From Paenibacillus woosongensis (lineage in GTDB: Bacteria; Bacillota; Bacilli; Paenibacillales; Paenibacillaceae), in assembly GCF_030122845.1 (NCBI RefSeq), contig NZ_CP126084.1:744001-808000 (forward strand): a stretch of DNA of 64,000 nt, read 5' to 3'. The notes beneath the pieces are model-generated. The model did not search any database. It had not been told where the DNA came from and saw only the letters and a list, made by a program, of their open reading frames with translations. Position 1 is the first letter of the stretch. Each line of letters starts with the position of its first letter. Positions 25,432 through 33,474 of the stretch are shown piece by piece. The translations under genes and the position numbers were made by a program.

Positions 25432-27765
25432 TTAACTGGCGCAGCTCTCACACTCTTCAATCGTCAGCGCGCGGCTGCGAACATAGTAAGTCGATTTCAA
25501 GCCGGCCTTCCAGGCATGCAGATGCAGATCCAGGAACTCCGTCGCCTTGATGTCCGGGCGCACGTACAGGTTGAAGCTTTGCGCTTGGTCGACGTGACGC
25601 TGGCGTGCTCCAGCCATATCGATCGACCAGTGCTGGTCAATCAGGAAAGCCGTTTTGTAGTACCAGATCGTCTTCTCGGACAGATCCGGCGCCGGGTTGG
25701 CGATTTTGTACGTCGTCTTCTCCTCGTAGGAGAGCAGTTCGTACAGCGGATCGATGCTCGCAGTAGAACCAGCGATGATCGAAGTCGAGCCGTTCGGCGC
25801 AATCGCGAACATCCAGGCGTTGCGCACGCCGTTCTTGCTGACTTCCTCCGCCAGCTCGCGCCATTGCTCGGTTGTTACGAACTTGCCTTCACGAGTGCCG
25901 TCGGTGTAATTCCGGTACGTGAAGTAGTTGCCGTTCTCCCAATCGGAGCCGGCGAACTTCGGATAGCGGCCTTTCTCTTTAGCTAGCTCCATACTGGATT
26001 TGACTAGCAGGTAGTTGATTTTTTCGTAGAGATCGTCGTTATATTTAACGGCTTCCTCGGATTCCCAGCGGATGCCTTCCAGAGCAAGCAAATGATGCAG
26101 CCCGAAGGTACCCAGCCCGATCGCCCGGTATTGGCTGTTCGTGTATTGAGCTTGCAGTACCTCAATGTTGTTGATGTCGATGACGTTATCGAGCATACGC
26201 GTCTGAATGGGTACGAGTCGATCCAATACGCCAGCTGGTATGGCACGGGCAAGGTGGATCGAGTTCAGGTTGCAGACGACGAAATCGCCAGGGATTTTGG
26301 AAACGACGATACGGGTTTGTCCGTCCTTCGTTACCAGCTCCTCTTGTTCTACAACGGTTGGCGACTGGTTCTGCATGATTTCCGTGCACAGGTTCGAAGA
26401 GTAGATCATGCCGTGCGCCCGGTTCGGGTTGGCGCGGTTAACCGTGTCTCTGTAGAACATGTACGGGGTGCCTGTCTCCAGCTGTGACTTCATGATCCGC
26501 TTCATAATATCGATTGCTGGCATTGTAATTCTCGACAGTGTCGGATGATTGACCGCTTCCTCGTATTTCTCACGGAACTCGCCGCTGCCAACCTCTTTGT
26601 CGTAGAAATCCTCCAGGCCTAGCGGACGGCCGTTTTCGTCTTTCCAGCCCATCGTTTTCTTCACTTCGTGCGGGCAGAACAGGTTCCATTCGCCGCGAGC
26701 CTCGACGGCTTCCATGAAGAGGTCAGGGAGGCAGACGCCGTGGAATACGTCATGCGCGCGCATCCGCTCATCGCCGTTGTTTAGCTTCAGGTCAAGGAAA
26801 GCAAGGATATCCTTGTGGAACACGTCCAGATATACCGCGATGGCTCCTTTGCGTGTGCCGAGCTGGTCTACGCTGACGGCGGTGTTGTTCAGCTGGCGAA
26901 TCCACGGGATTACGCCGGAGCTGGTGTTCTTGTGGCCGCGAATGTCCGAGCCGCGGGCGCGAACCTTGCCGAGATAGACGCCGATGCCGCCGCCCATTTT
27001 GCTGAGGCGGGCCACGTCCGTATTAGAATCGAAAATGCCTTCCAGCGAGTCGTCCACCGTATCGATGAAGCAGCTGGACAGCTGTCCAGCGACTTTTTTA
27101 CCGGCATTGGACATCGTCGGCGTAGCGGCGGTCATATAGATGTTGCTCATCGCCCAGTAAGCTTCTTTTACATAGTCCAGACGCTTGTCCGCAGGCTCTT
27201 GGTGCATGAGGTACATCGCGATGACCATGTAGCGTTCCTGAGGCAGCTCCATCGTGCGTCCGTCAAAATCAGTCGCCAGGTAGCGCTCGGCGAGCGTCAG
27301 CAGGCCGATATAATCGAACAGCAGGTCGCGGGTCGGGTCGATCAGCTCGCCCAGCTCATCGATTTGCTCTTTCGTATAGCAATCGAGCAATTCTTGGCGG
27401 TAGATGCCCGCTTTGACCAGCTCGGTAATGAGATGGTAGAACGAACCGTAGGGCTCTTCCGGATACGCTTTGTAACGGCGGTTGACCGCTGCTTTTTTGT
27501 ATAAGGTCGTGAGCAGGGCGCGGGCTGCGGCAAACTTCCAGTCCGGTTCGTCCTTGGTAACGAGCTCTAGGGCGGACATCGTAAAGGCGCTGCTGATTTC
27601 CTCGCCGGTAACGACATCATGTCTCAGCTTAGCGGTAACGCCACGCAGCAGGCGCTCCTTGCTCAGTGTATATAATCCATCCAGAATACGATCGGCGTAA
27701 ATGCCGAGACGGTCATTGTCGAACGCAAGCTGGCGGTTGTTGGGTTTCGTTACGAGTGAAGGCAT
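25432..27765 (-). CDS. Class I ribonucleotide reductase, alpha (catalytic) subunit
   Basis: 777 aa. The ATG at 27765 follows GCGAGGA; an in-frame start further upstream (27810) lacks a site. Active-site elements are visible: the N-terminal redox Cys in QLSSCFIDT, the Asn/Cys/Glu triad in NLCTEI, the partner Cys in VCNLNS, the radical-transfer Tyr pair in STYYVRSR and a C-terminal redox pair CESC. The N-terminal ~95 residues look like a short ATP-cone. It reduces ribonucleoside diphosphates using the radical from the beta subunit. A promoter-like sequence lies upstream, so it may be transcribed apart from nrdDG. Confidence 0.93.
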   Translation of the reverse strand: MPSLVTKPNNRQLAFDNDRLGIYADRILDGLYTLSKERLLRGVTAKLRHDVVTGEEISSAFTMSALELVTKDEPDWKFAAARALLTTLYKKAAVNRRYKAYPEEPYGSFYHLITELVKAGIYRQELLDCYTKEQIDELGELIDPTRDLLFDYIGLLTLAERYLATDFDGRTMELPQERYMVIAMYLMHQEPADKRLDYVKEAYWAMSNIYMTAATPTMSNAGKKVAGQLSSCFIDTVDDSLEGIFDSNTDVARLSKMGGGIGVYLGKVRARGSDIRGHKNTSSGVIPWIRQLNNTAVSVDQLGTRKGAIAVYLDVFHKDILAFLDLKLNNGDERMRAHDVFHGVCLPDLFMEAVEARGEWNLFCPHEVKKTMGWKDENGRPLGLEDFYDKEVGSGEFREKYEEAVNHPTLSRITMPAIDIMKRIMKSQLETGTPYMFYRDTVNRANPNRAHGMIYSSNLCTEIMQNQSPTVVEQEELVTKDGQTRIVVSKIPGDFVVCNLNSIHLARAIPAGVLDRLVPIQTRMLDNVIDINNIEVLQAQYTNSQYRAIGLGTFGLHHLLALEGIRWESEEAVKYNDDLYEKINYLLVKSSMELAKEKGRYPKFAGSDWENGNYFTYRNYTDGTREGKFVTTEQWRELAEEVSKNGVRNAWMFAIAPNGSTSIIAGSTASIDPLYELLSYEEKTTYKIANPAPDLSEKTIWYYKTAFLIDQHWSIDMAGARQRHVDQAQSFNLYVRPDIKATEFLDLHLHAWKAGLKSTYYVRSRALTIEECESCAS

Positions 27766-27948
27766 ATGAAAATTCCTCGCTTTCTTGAAATGGGTTATTC
27801 TATCTTCCAATTCATTGTCGAATCTTGGATGTTCAAATCTTTAATTCTTAAATTGCAAGTATTCGTCAAAAAAAAGTGGCGCTGCATATGCGGTCTCCAA
27901 AGATCTGCAGCTATACTCAAGCGATCCCTAGAAGAGCTTTGAACAACC

Positions 27949-27977
27949 ACAATATGACTGGGCGCCGGTGACGTCAA
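27949..27977 (-). promoter_or_regulatory. Possible sigma-A promoter of the class I RNR genes
   Basis: On the minus strand TTGACG, a 17-bp spacer and TATTGT, within the 254-bp gap between nrdG and the alpha-subunit gene. Confidence 0.4.
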
Positions 27978-28019
27978 TAAAGTGAACACAAATCATAATT
28001 ATACTAGAAAGGCAGTCAG

Positions 28020-28538
28020 CTAGAAAGAGAAAGTTGGACGCCATTCGACAATGCCGTGCTGGGCCAGGCTTGCAGGAATGTCAATCAGCCTCTGATTGGA
28101 GCTGCCGCGATAGAGCAGGGAGGGGTCCCGTAGCTCATCAACGTAGCGTCCGTCTACTAACACTTGGCAGCGGCTTAGAAGTCCGTATTCCGGGGACTTT
28201 GCGTCTCTGGTTAATTCCTCGAACGTATAACCGCTGTAAATCCAGGCGGATATAGCGCCTGCCGCCTCGCGCAGACGATCGAGAAATGCGCTGACCTCTG
28301 CTGCCGAGAAAAAGGGGTCTCCGCCAAGAATCGACACTCCGCTAAGCAGCGGGTTGCCGGCGATGTCCCGAATGATTTCCTGTTCCCGTTCGGGAGTAAA
28401 CGGCTCGCCGTAATGGAAATTCCAGGTGGCCGGACTGAAGCAGCCTTTGCAATGATGGCGACAGCCGCTTATAAAGAGCGCTGCCCGCAATCCCTCGCCT
28501 TCATTTATAGATTCCGGGTAATAGCCGCAAATATTCAT
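28020..28538 (-). CDS. nrdG: Anaerobic ribonucleotide reductase activase
   Basis: 172 aa. It overlaps the nrdD stop codon by 4 bp, so the two are coupled. The radical-SAM cluster motif CxxxCxxC is C26-RHH-C30-KG-C33, followed by FSPATWNF as in NrdG, and GGDPFF is the conserved GGE-like SAM-binding segment. NrdG makes the glycyl radical on NrdD by reductive cleavage of SAM. Length is normal for the family. Confidence 0.93.
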   Translation of the reverse strand: MNICGYYPESINEGEGLRAALFISGCRHHCKGCFSPATWNFHYGEPFTPEREQEIIRDIAGNPLLSGVSILGGDPFFSAAEVSAFLDRLREAAGAISAWIYSGYTFEELTRDAKSPEYGLLSRCQVLVDGRYVDELRDPSLLYRGSSNQRLIDIPASLAQHGIVEWRPTFSF

Positions 28539-30511
28539 GTCGAATGCTTGAGGCGATCACGAACCTCGGCCTGTTTGGCAGCGTTGAAGCGGGTCTGGAA
28601 ATCCCCGGTCAAATATCCGGTTACGCGGCGCAGCCGGCGGATATGGACGTCCTGCTCGCTAGCGTTGCAGGATGGGCAGGATGCGCCAATGATTCCTTCG
28701 TAGCCGCAGCCCGAGCAGCGGTCGATCGGATGGTTGATGCTGAAATAGCTTACCTGCTGCGACAGCGCGTACTGAATGATGCGCAGGAATGCGGCCGGAT
28801 TGCTGCGGGCGTTGCCGTTCAGCTCAATGTAGGAGATGGCTCCCGCATTGCACAGTCCGTGGAACGGTGCTTCCAGCTCGATTTTTTTAGCTGCGCTGAT
28901 GTGGTAGTATACCGGTATGTGAAAAGAGTTCGTGTAATATTCCCGGTCAACGACGCCAGGAATTTCCCCGTAGTCAGCGCGGTCCCGTTTGGTGAATTTC
29001 CCCGACAGCCCTTCCGCCGGAGTGGCGAACAGGGTAATGTTCAGGTTGTGTCTTTCGCTCTGACGGTCGCAATAGTCGCGCATGAAGGCGATCAAATTAT
29101 AGGCCTTCCTATATACATCGGTATCTTCGCCGTGATGTTTACCATACATGGCTTTCATGCATTCTGCGAGCCCGATGAAGCCGATCGACAGGCTGCCGTG
29201 CTTGAGCAGCTCTCCCACCGTATCCTCGGGGTTCAGATGCTCGCCGCCCTCCCATACACCTTCGCGCATCATGAAGTCGGAAGCCTTGGCTTTCTGGGAC
29301 GATTGAATCCGGAAGCGGTGCAGCAGTCCGTCCAGCGCGATATCCATATAATGCTCCAGTTCCCGGTAGAAGCCTTGCTCATCTGCGGTCTGCCGCAGTC
29401 CTAACGCTATGCCATGCTCCAGGCCCAACTTGACCAGGTTCAGGGTGTTGAAGGACAAATTTCCTTTGCCGGACAGATGGTTGCGGCCGAAGCGGTCGCT
29501 CAGCACCCGCGTGCGGCAGCCCATCGTGGCAAATTCGGTATCCGGGTTCGCCGGATCGTAATACATCAGATTGAGCGGGGCGTCCAGATTGGCGAAATTC
29601 GGATACAGCCGTTTGGCCGAGCATTCCGCTGCTTTCAGGAACAGTTCGTAATTGGGTTCGCCCGGCTGCTGGTTCACGCCCTGCTTGCATTTAAAAATCT
29701 GAATCGGAAAAATCGGCGTTTCGCCGCTGCCAAGTCCGCGCATCGTTGCGGCAAGCAGTGAACTGATGACGAGCTGCCCTTCTATCGACGTGCATGTGCC
29801 GTAGTTGATGCTCGTAAAAGGAATTTGTCCACCCGCCCGGCTCGACATCGTATTGAGATTATGAATGAGGCTCTCGGCGGCCTGCAGTGTTTCGCTTTCG
29901 GTCTCTTTAACCGCATATTTGAAGGCCCTTGGATACTGCACCTGCAGATCAGAGCGAGCCATTGTGATCAAGCCGTAGTCCGCTGCGCTGTCTCCTTCTT
30001 CGAAGTAGTCCAATCCTTTGCGGAAATATTTGACGAAGGATTTGGTTACGTAAGGCGCCAGGTCGTGGTCCAGCTTATTGGCGGATACGCCGCCGTATTG
30101 CGCATTTTGCTGGGACTGAAAAATGATCGCCACAAGCGCCATCGCCGTCATGATCGAATTCGGCGGCCTTACGCTGCCGTTGCCGGTGTTGAACCCTTCG
30201 CGCAGCAGCTTGTCGAACGGAATGAAGATGCAGTTCGTCGTTCCGATCGCGTATTGATCCAGATCGTGCACATAGACGATATTGTCTTGAATGGCCTGAA
30301 CGAGCGGCTTTGGCATGACAAAATGGTTCGCATACCATTTCGCGTACTCGCTGCCGAATTTGCTCATTTTGCCAGAGAAGCTTTCGCCGTTCAAGTTGGC
30401 GTTCTCCCGCAGCACCTCAAGATTGCTGCTTGCAACGATCTCTTCTCCTAATGTAATCACTTCATCCAGCATGTCTTGGCGGCTTGTATAAACCGGGTTC
30501 ATCATCGCCAT
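28535..30511 (-). CDS. nrdD: Anaerobic (class III) ribonucleoside-triphosphate reductase
   Basis: 658 aa from an ATG 10 nt after GGGAGGG. The glycyl radical motif RVTGYLTG holds the radical Gly at residue 632. Just before it are the zinc-binding CxxC pairs CSGC and CPSC. Other NrdD features include FTSINYGTCTS and ATMGCRTRV, the latter with a catalytic Cys. The protein starts directly at the catalytic region (SRQDMLDEVI and on) and lacks the usual ~90-residue N-terminal ATP-cone, so overall activity control by dATP should be missing. Expression is under a cobalamin riboswitch and attenuator in the leader. Confidence 0.94.
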   Translation of the reverse strand: MAMMNPVYTSRQDMLDEVITLGEEIVASSNLEVLRENANLNGESFSGKMSKFGSEYAKWYANHFVMPKPLVQAIQDNIVYVHDLDQYAIGTTNCIFIPFDKLLREGFNTGNGSVRPPNSIMTAMALVAIIFQSQQNAQYGGVSANKLDHDLAPYVTKSFVKYFRKGLDYFEEGDSAADYGLITMARSDLQVQYPRAFKYAVKETESETLQAAESLIHNLNTMSSRAGGQIPFTSINYGTCTSIEGQLVISSLLAATMRGLGSGETPIFPIQIFKCKQGVNQQPGEPNYELFLKAAECSAKRLYPNFANLDAPLNLMYYDPANPDTEFATMGCRTRVLSDRFGRNHLSGKGNLSFNTLNLVKLGLEHGIALGLRQTADEQGFYRELEHYMDIALDGLLHRFRIQSSQKAKASDFMMREGVWEGGEHLNPEDTVGELLKHGSLSIGFIGLAECMKAMYGKHHGEDTDVYRKAYNLIAFMRDYCDRQSERHNLNITLFATPAEGLSGKFTKRDRADYGEIPGVVDREYYTNSFHIPVYYHISAAKKIELEAPFHGLCNAGAISYIELNGNARSNPAAFLRIIQYALSQQVSYFSINHPIDRCSGCGYEGIIGASCPSCNASEQDVHIRRLRRVTGYLTGDFQTRFNAAKQAEVRDRLKHST

Positions 30512-30554
30512 AACAAAGTTTCCCTCCCGAAAAACTACACATTACAACCATATA

Positions 30555-30590
30555 AAAAGGCATTTCCGATCATGCAAGGTTGGAAATGCC
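30555..30590 (-). terminator. Attenuator hairpin between the B12 riboswitch and nrdD
   Basis: On the minus strand GGCATTTCC pairs with GGAAATGCC, followed by TTTTTA. It lies after the riboswitch and before the nrdD start, as expected for a transcription-termination expression platform. Confidence 0.8.
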
Positions 30591-30714
30591 CGAATGCGTG
30601 TTTGAAGAAATGCCTGGATCATCCTATGAAATGCAGGATGAATGCGTATGTAAGCTGCAAGCGGACACCTACCTGTTCCTCGCAGGTTCATCTGGTATTT
30701 GGTGTCAAATTACA

Positions 30715-30935
30715 GAAGCGGGCAGGTCTCCTGGCTTCCGGACTTCTTCACTGACGCCTTCCCGCAGTTGGTTAATATCTGCAGTGGCATTCTATCAGTG
30801 AAGCGCTGCAAGGAGCCTTGGTAAGCTCTTGCATGCACCCGGTCACAGTGGCGGGACCGCAGCGGAATTGCACCGCACTTCCCTTTTAAGCCCCAGCCGA
30901 GAAATAGAGGGCTGGATCACCCGATTCCACTATAT
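30715..30935 (-). ncRNA. Cobalamin (B12) riboswitch
   Basis: Minus strand. The highly conserved B12 box GCCAGGAGACCTGCC is at 30721-30735. Upstream of it (30850-30890) are AAGGGAAGTGCGGTGCAA-like sequence, TCCGCTGCGG, GGTCCCGCCACTGTGA and the purine-rich joining segment; all are signature parts of the cobalamin riboswitch core. It is followed by about 125 nt and a terminator hairpin, then nrdD. Binding of adenosylcobalamin should promote termination and shut off the B12-independent reductase. Confidence 0.93.
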
Positions 30936-31078
30936 TTGGTTGTCTGCAACTTACATTACCCCAATATGTAGTGTTTGTAAACAGTCATCTTCACTAGCTG
31001 AAGGATGAAAAATCATGAAAAAACAGGTGAAAGCAACCCTGATGCGGCGAGTGGGAGATGAAGAGAAATTGTGAACAT

Positions 31079-31285
31079 TTATCGCGGCAGTTCATGATCG
31101 TATTTTTTGCGCAGCTGGTTCAGCTGCTCTAATTTGCGCAGCTGGTTCAGCTGCTCTAATTTGCGCAGCTGCTGCTCCTGGTTTCTCATCCCGGCGGCAA
31201 CGATCAGGATTGTACGTCGTACTGCTTCATGTTCTTGCAGCTCAAATCTCCATATAAATGAATTATGTGGATAGTTTATTATCAA
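31079..31285 (-). CDS. Small ORF with 9-residue LRKLEQLNQ repeat (doubtful)
   Basis: 68 aa from a TTG start with no clear ribosome site. The C-terminal half is made by the 27-bp tandem repeat at 31107-31170 and would form a short Leu/Gln-rich coiled coil. A MKQYDVQS start in another frame with slightly better placement is cut by a stop, so the gene could be frameshifted. Low confidence that it is expressed. Confidence 0.3.
   Translation of the reverse strand: MIINYPHNSFIWRFELQEHEAVRRTILIVAAGMRNQEQQLRKLEQLNQLRKLEQLNQLRKKYDHELPR
31107..31170. repeat. 27-bp tandem repeat, about 2.4 copies
   Basis: Units at 31107-31133 and 31134-31160 are identical (TTGCGCAGCTGGTTCAGCTG and on), and a partial third copy follows. 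Confidence 0.85.
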
Positions 31286-31302
31286 ATACGAAGGAGAATC
31301 CG

Positions 31303-31674
31303 ATGAGAATAGATTTGCATACCCATGTCAAGCTTGCCAAGAAAACAGTCTTCAGCCACGCTTATTTCAAGGAAATGATGGCCGAGGCGGGAAAGAACGG
31401 GCTGGATGCCGTCGCCATGACGGAGCATTTCAACACCTGGCGGTATGAGGATATTTATGAAGTGCTGGACCGGCATTATCCCTATGAGCAAGGCTACTAC
31501 TTGGCCGAGGGGATGAAGGTGTTTCCCGGCATCGGGGCGTATCAGATTGAAATTTTGCCATGCCTGCATGCGAAGGTGAAGTCAGCGAATGTGATCAAGG
31601 CGCTGTTGGAGAAGGAGCTGGCTGTCTCCGAAGAGAACAGTGGGGATTTGCGGGAGCTCGGGGAAATGGCGTAA
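31303..31674 (+). CDS. PHP-domain protein, shortened
   Basis: 123 aa from an ATG after GAAGGAG. It begins MRIDLHTHVKLAKKT with the PHP metal motif HTH and a second motif AMTEHFN, both as in histidinol-phosphatase-like phosphoesterases. Those proteins are normally over 200 aa and have further His/Asp motifs. Here the sequence runs FPGIGAYQIEILPCLHAK, which skips the middle of the fold and joins to a typical C-terminal stretch. It is likely an internal-deletion remnant, though still an open frame. Confidence 0.6.
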   Translation: MRIDLHTHVKLAKKTVFSHAYFKEMMAEAGKNGLDAVAMTEHFNTWRYEDIYEVLDRHYPYEQGYYLAEGMKVFPGIGAYQIEILPCLHAKVKSANVIKALLEKELAVSEENSGDLRELGEMA

Positions 31675-31888
31675 GCGGGCGAAGATCACTTTAAAGGCAA
31701 GGTGCAGGGCCTCTTCCAGGTGCGGGAGAGGCCTGTACTTCATTCCTCCATGCAGATCATGATACGGTACTGGGTATAAGGGCGTGCCGAGTTTATTTGA
31801 AATGAAGGGGTGGAAATTGTTACAATAAGAGGCAGTATGAATGTTATTCAAAAAGTATGGAACTTCATTATAAGAAGGAGAGAGCAGT

Positions 31889-32191
31889 ATGACGATTGCA
31901 GAGGTAACGGTGATCCCTATCGGGACGGGGTCGACCAGCTTAAGCCCGTACGTAGCCGAGCTGCAGCGGGTATTGGAGAAGCAGGAGGGCATCCAATATA
32001 CGCTCACCTCGATGAGCACAATTATCGAAGGGCCGCTGGATAGCGTATTCGCTGCGATTCGCGCGATTCATGAGTCGCCGTTCCAATCCGGTGCCCAGCG
32101 GGTGTCCACTTCGATCAAAATCGATGACCGGCGCGACAAAGAGAGCTCCTCTGAGCAGAAGCTGCGTTCGGTGCAGGCGAAGCTGCAATAA
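31889..32191 (+). CDS. MTH1187 family thiamine-binding protein
   Basis: 100 aa from an ATG after AAGGAGAGAG. The sequence IAEVTVIPIGTGSTSLSPYV and YTLTSMSTIIEG fits the small ferredoxin-like MTH1187/YkoF-type fold, whose members bind thiamine-like ligands as oligomers. The C-terminal ~15 residues are charged. Single gene, upstream of tRNA-Thr. Confidence 0.88.
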   Translation: MTIAEVTVIPIGTGSTSLSPYVAELQRVLEKQEGIQYTLTSMSTIIEGPLDSVFAAIRAIHESPFQSGAQRVSTSIKIDDRRDKESSSEQKLRSVQAKLQ

Positions 32192-32267
32192 ATTCCTGAT
32201 TTTGAGGACTTGCAAAATTTTCAGATCGAGTTATAATATTTTTTGTTTCCACTTAATTAGTGAATGT

Positions 32268-32340
<73 letters not shown>

Positions 32341-32359
32341 TCTTGCTAAAGTCAGGCGC

Positions 32360-32397
32360 AGCGCGGCTTCCGAGGTTTTCGGGGCCGCGCTTTTTTT
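32360..32397 (+). terminator. Terminator after tRNA-Thr
   Basis: AGCGCGGC pairs with GCCGCGCT across a 15-nt loop, followed by seven T. Confidence 0.85.
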
Positions 32398-32462
32398 GTG
32401 GAAAAACCTATTCTTCTAACCATTGTTCTACCCTTTAGTTGAGGAAAATAAAATGACGAGCT

Positions 32463-33020
32463 TTATTTTGACATATACAATTTGTACATAGAAGTTTCTT
32501 TATCAATTGATCTAGCTAATTTAAAAGCTTCCTCCTGGCTTTTATGATTATTTATAATTTCATACATAAACCTTATTACGAACATTAAATTAGCATTTCC
32601 ATCTATGTAATCATCAGGACCTATATAAGAATGACAACCACATTCCAGAAAAGCGTTGGCTAACTGTTCTATGCCTAATGTACAACCAGAACCTATAACT
32701 TTTATGTCTTTTAAATTCGTATATTTTTTAACCTCCTGATCCCCAAAGAACTCTCCTCTTGGCTCATTACTATCATAAACATCCTCACCAAGTTCAGGCA
32801 TACAAAATCTACCTTCATCTCCATGAAAATTTAAAATTAAGTAGTCCACTTTATGATCAAGTCCTTCACCTGATAGAACATCAATAAGATCATTGGGCCT
32901 ACCTATCCAATGAATATTAATCCTTGCTCCAAAATACTCAAGTGCTGATCTTATAGCATACGATTCCATTTCACAATTTGGTCCCACAACTAAACTTATA
33001 TACATTTCGGGTCTACTCAA
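32463..33020 (-). CDS. Caspase/CHAT-like (clan CD-type) protein, AT-rich
   Basis: 185 aa from a TTG 10 nt after AAGGAG; the frame extends to a GTG at 33071 without a ribosome site. A hydrophobic strand ends in a His-Gly (DYLILNFHGDEG, catalytic-His-like). A second strand ends in Cys (IKVIGSGCTLGIEQ), as in clan CD peptidases such as caspases, CHAT and C25. The following segment ANAFLECGCHSYIGP also resembles CHAT proteins. There is no signal peptide or added domain. The gene is strongly AT-rich and sits in the island at tRNA-Thr, suggesting horizontal transfer. The fold assignment is inference; it may be inactive. Confidence 0.55.
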   Translation of the reverse strand: MSRPEMYISLVVGPNCEMESYAIRSALEYFGARINIHWIGRPNDLIDVLSGEGLDHKVDYLILNFHGDEGRFCMPELGEDVYDSNEPRGEFFGDQEVKKYTNLKDIKVIGSGCTLGIEQLANAFLECGCHSYIGPDDYIDGNANLMFVIRFMYEIINNHKSQEEAFKLARSIDKETSMYKLYMSK

Positions 33021-33099
33021 CTTACATTTACTCCTTATTATTCTAATATCTATCGACTTATATTCTAGCACATGAATTTACAATTAAAGGAGTGACGCT

Positions 33100-33193
33100 T
33101 TGACGATGATGATCAGCTTTGGAGGGCTTATTATTGCTGTTGACGCTGGTTGTGGCTATCGTTGTAGCAATTAATCAAAACACAAAGAAATAG
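33100..33193 (+). pseudogene. Frameshifted holin-like small toxin gene
   Basis: A TTG start follows AAAGGAG, and the first frame reads MTMMISFGGLIIA. The expected continuation LLTLVVAIVVAINQNTKK and stop is in another frame, so about 2 nt were lost near 33139. Joined, this is a ~30-aa single-helix peptide with a basic tail, as in putative holin-like/type I toxin peptides of Bacilli. A hairpin overlapping the stop follows. Confidence 0.55.
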
Positions 33194-33225
33194 ACCGCCT
33201 TAGGGATTAGGATTGCGGTCTATTT
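33189..33225 (+). terminator. Hairpin after the holin-like pseudogene
   Basis: AATAGACCGC pairs perfectly with GCGGTCTATT across a 16-nt loop; only a short T-run follows. Confidence 0.6.
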
Positions 33226-33277
33226 CGATTGCATGAAATCCTACAGCCGACCGCTCTTTAAAGCGGTAAGTGTACGG

Positions 33278-33315
33278 GGAGCCGTGTTGCTGCACGGCTC
33301 CTTAACTATTTTTAT
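33278..33315 (+). terminator. Terminator-like hairpin in the island
   Basis: GGAGCCGTG TTGCTG CACGGCTCC followed by TTAACTATTTTTA. No intact gene precedes it on this strand. Confidence 0.55.
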
Positions 33316-33433
33316 CATAGCAGAAGCATAATTATACCTCAACCTGGGAGTTCCATTTTATGGGGTTGGAAGCGAAGTGAGGAGGCACGGCATTCCTAAC
33401 ATCATGGAACGCTCATCCAGCAAGCCCTCGCTT

Positions 33434-33471
33434 AATGTGTAAGCCGGGGTTGTATTCCCTTCGCTAGCATC
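33434..33471 (+). repeat. Decayed copy of the tRNA-Thr 3' end (att-like)
   Basis: Aligns with 32304-32342 over 39 columns with one gap and about nine mismatches, sharing AATG.GTA, CGGGG, TCCCTTC and AGCATC. It marks the far end of the AT-rich island that begins at the tRNA. It could alternatively be the end of a decayed second tRNA gene. Confidence 0.6.
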
Positions 33472-33474
33472 GTT

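Noticed and set aside
26815-27504. Plus-strand frames opposite the RNR alpha subunit
   Set aside because: The minus strand carries all RNR catalytic motifs; the plus frames have no recognisable content.
27978-28016. NrdR box upstream of the class I RNR genes
   Set aside because: AT-rich sequence with a partial ACACAAAT-like half but no convincing 16-bp palindrome or second box.
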